Assembly: GCA_045126355.1 (NCBI GenBank)
Contig: JBGVOE010000095.1
Coordinates: 1 to 6,624 of the forward strand
DNA from: CAZSIA01 sp045126355
Lineage (GTDB): Bacteria > Bacillota_I > Bacilli_A > Acholeplasmatales > Anaeroplasmataceae
Length of the DNA stretch: 6,624 nucleotides
Direction: 5' to 3'
Part shown: positions 5,918 through 6,624 of the stretch, piece by piece
Position numbering within the stretch: position 1 is the first letter of the stretch
Layout: the number at the start of each line of letters is the position of its first letter
Notes under the pieces: generated by a model
What the model was told of the DNA's origin: nothing
The model's database searches: none
Seen by the model: only the letters and a program-made list of their open reading frames with translations
Program-made: the position numbers and the translations under genes

Positions 5918-5935
5918 AAAGAAGGAATAACTTTT

Positions 5936-6624
5936 ATGGATTATAATTCACTAAAATATATTGTCGCTGTAGATAAACATCAATCAATATCTAAAGCAGC
6001 TGAGGAATTGTATTTAACACAACCTAATATTTCAAAAGCAATCCAAATGATTGAAAAAGAATTAAAAATTCAAATATTTACAAGAACATCAAAAGGAGTT
6101 ATTACTACACCACAAGGAAAAGAATTTATCAAAAAAGCAGTTAAATTAATTAATAACTTTGATAGTTTTGTTAAAGAGTTTTCTTTAAACAATCAACCCG
6201 TTCTTAATCTAAACGTAGCTCATCCAAAAGACATCTTCTTCCAAAGTAAAGTCGTTGAAATTTCAAAAAAATTCGATATTGAAAATGAACTTAATATCAA
6301 CGTTTTAGAAGGTACAACTGAAGAAATTATTGAAATGGTATTAAAAGAAAATGTAAACTTAGGTATTATTTCAGTTAATGAACATGATTATGCATACTAT
6401 AAAAAATTATTGATTTTAAATAATTTAGACTTTGTTAGCGGAGAAGCCTTAACTCTAACAGCTACATTCCATAACTCTAATCCATTTACAAAAGAAAAGC
6501 TTGTAAATAAAAATGAATTAAAAAATCAAATATTTGTAACTACAAACACAAACGACTACTATAAATATTATAATGAAAAATACCATATCATATTAAGTAG
6601 TAAAGCAATTAAAGTATCAACTGG
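5936..6624 (+). CDS. LysR-type transcriptional regulator, 3' end outside window
   Basis: A DNA-binding regulator with an N-terminal winged helix-turn-helix and a C-terminal periplasmic-binding-protein-like effector domain. I read 229 complete codons; the frame runs off the right edge and about 60-75 residues are probably missing. The N-terminus MDYNSLKYIVAVDKHQSISK (1-20), then AAEELYLTQPNISKAIQMIE (21-40) and KELKIQIFTR (41-50), is the family's classic helix-turn-helix with TQPNISKAI as recognition helix. The effector domain starts near residue 90 (LNLNVAH). The start ATG at 5936 follows GAAGGA by 9 nt. The gene is AT-richer than its neighbours and rich in Lys and Asn. Divergent placement next to SDR-2 is the usual arrangement for a LysR protein and its target. 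The effector is unknown; a link to the SDR substrate is inference. Confidence 0.9.
   Translation, partial: MDYNSLKYIVAVDKHQSISKAAEELYLTQPNISKAIQMIEKELKIQIFTRTSKGVITTPQGKEFIKKAVKLINNFDSFVKEFSLNNQPVLNLNVAHPKDIFFQSKVVEISKKFDIENELNINVLEGTTEEIIEMVLKENVNLGIISVNEHDYAYYKKLLILNNLDFVSGEALTLTATFHNSNPFTKEKLVNKNELKNQIFVTTNTNDYYKYYNEKYHIILSSKAIKVST

Overview
The window comes from a low-GC, Gram-positive-type bacterium. Genes are AT-rich with many TTA/AAA/ATT codons, ribosome-binding sites are strong AGGAGG/AAAGGAG types, and promoters match the housekeeping sigma consensus. TGG is read as Trp and no frame needs TGA read as Trp, so the standard bacterial code applies and a classical Mycoplasma is excluded. 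A Firmicute or relative of the Erysipelotrichia/Clostridia type is my best guess; the sequence does not settle the lineage. I see no mobile element, CRISPR array, tRNA or rRNA.

Layout. Six genes lie on the minus strand and one on the plus strand. In minus-strand transcription order: a short-chain dehydrogenase (SDR-2, 5753-4986) ends in a rho-independent terminator (4960-4929). Then comes a well-formed promoter whose -35 box is covered by a perfect 10+2+10 bp palindrome (4883-4862). It drives a tight set of genes: NAD kinase (4809-3931), nfnA (3929-3087) and nfnB (3084-1693). These are 1 and 2 bases apart, with each downstream ribosome-binding site buried in the last codons of the gene before it. 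A strong hairpin (1680-1651) separates nfnB from a second short-chain dehydrogenase (SDR-1, 1631-864). SDR-1 ends in a terminator (847-808) whose loop holds the -10 box of the next gene, a bifunctional NAD(P)HX repair enzyme (nnr, 784 to beyond the left edge). At the right end, a LysR-type regulator (from 5936, cut by the right edge) is transcribed divergently from SDR-2 across 182 bp.

How the genes fit together. Apart from the regulator, every gene makes, interconverts, uses or repairs nicotinamide cofactors. NAD kinase makes NADP+. NfnAB exchanges electrons between NADH, NADPH and ferredoxin. Two SDRs with NADP-type Rossmann signatures probably consume NADPH. Nnr restores hydrated NAD(P)H. 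I read this as a compact NADP(H) supply-and-use cluster. Each enzyme family is known; what deserves attention is the co-transcription of NAD kinase with the bifurcating transhydrogenase, the unidentified palindromic operator in front of them, and several compact regulatory structures between genes. Intergenic gaps are all under 200 bases.
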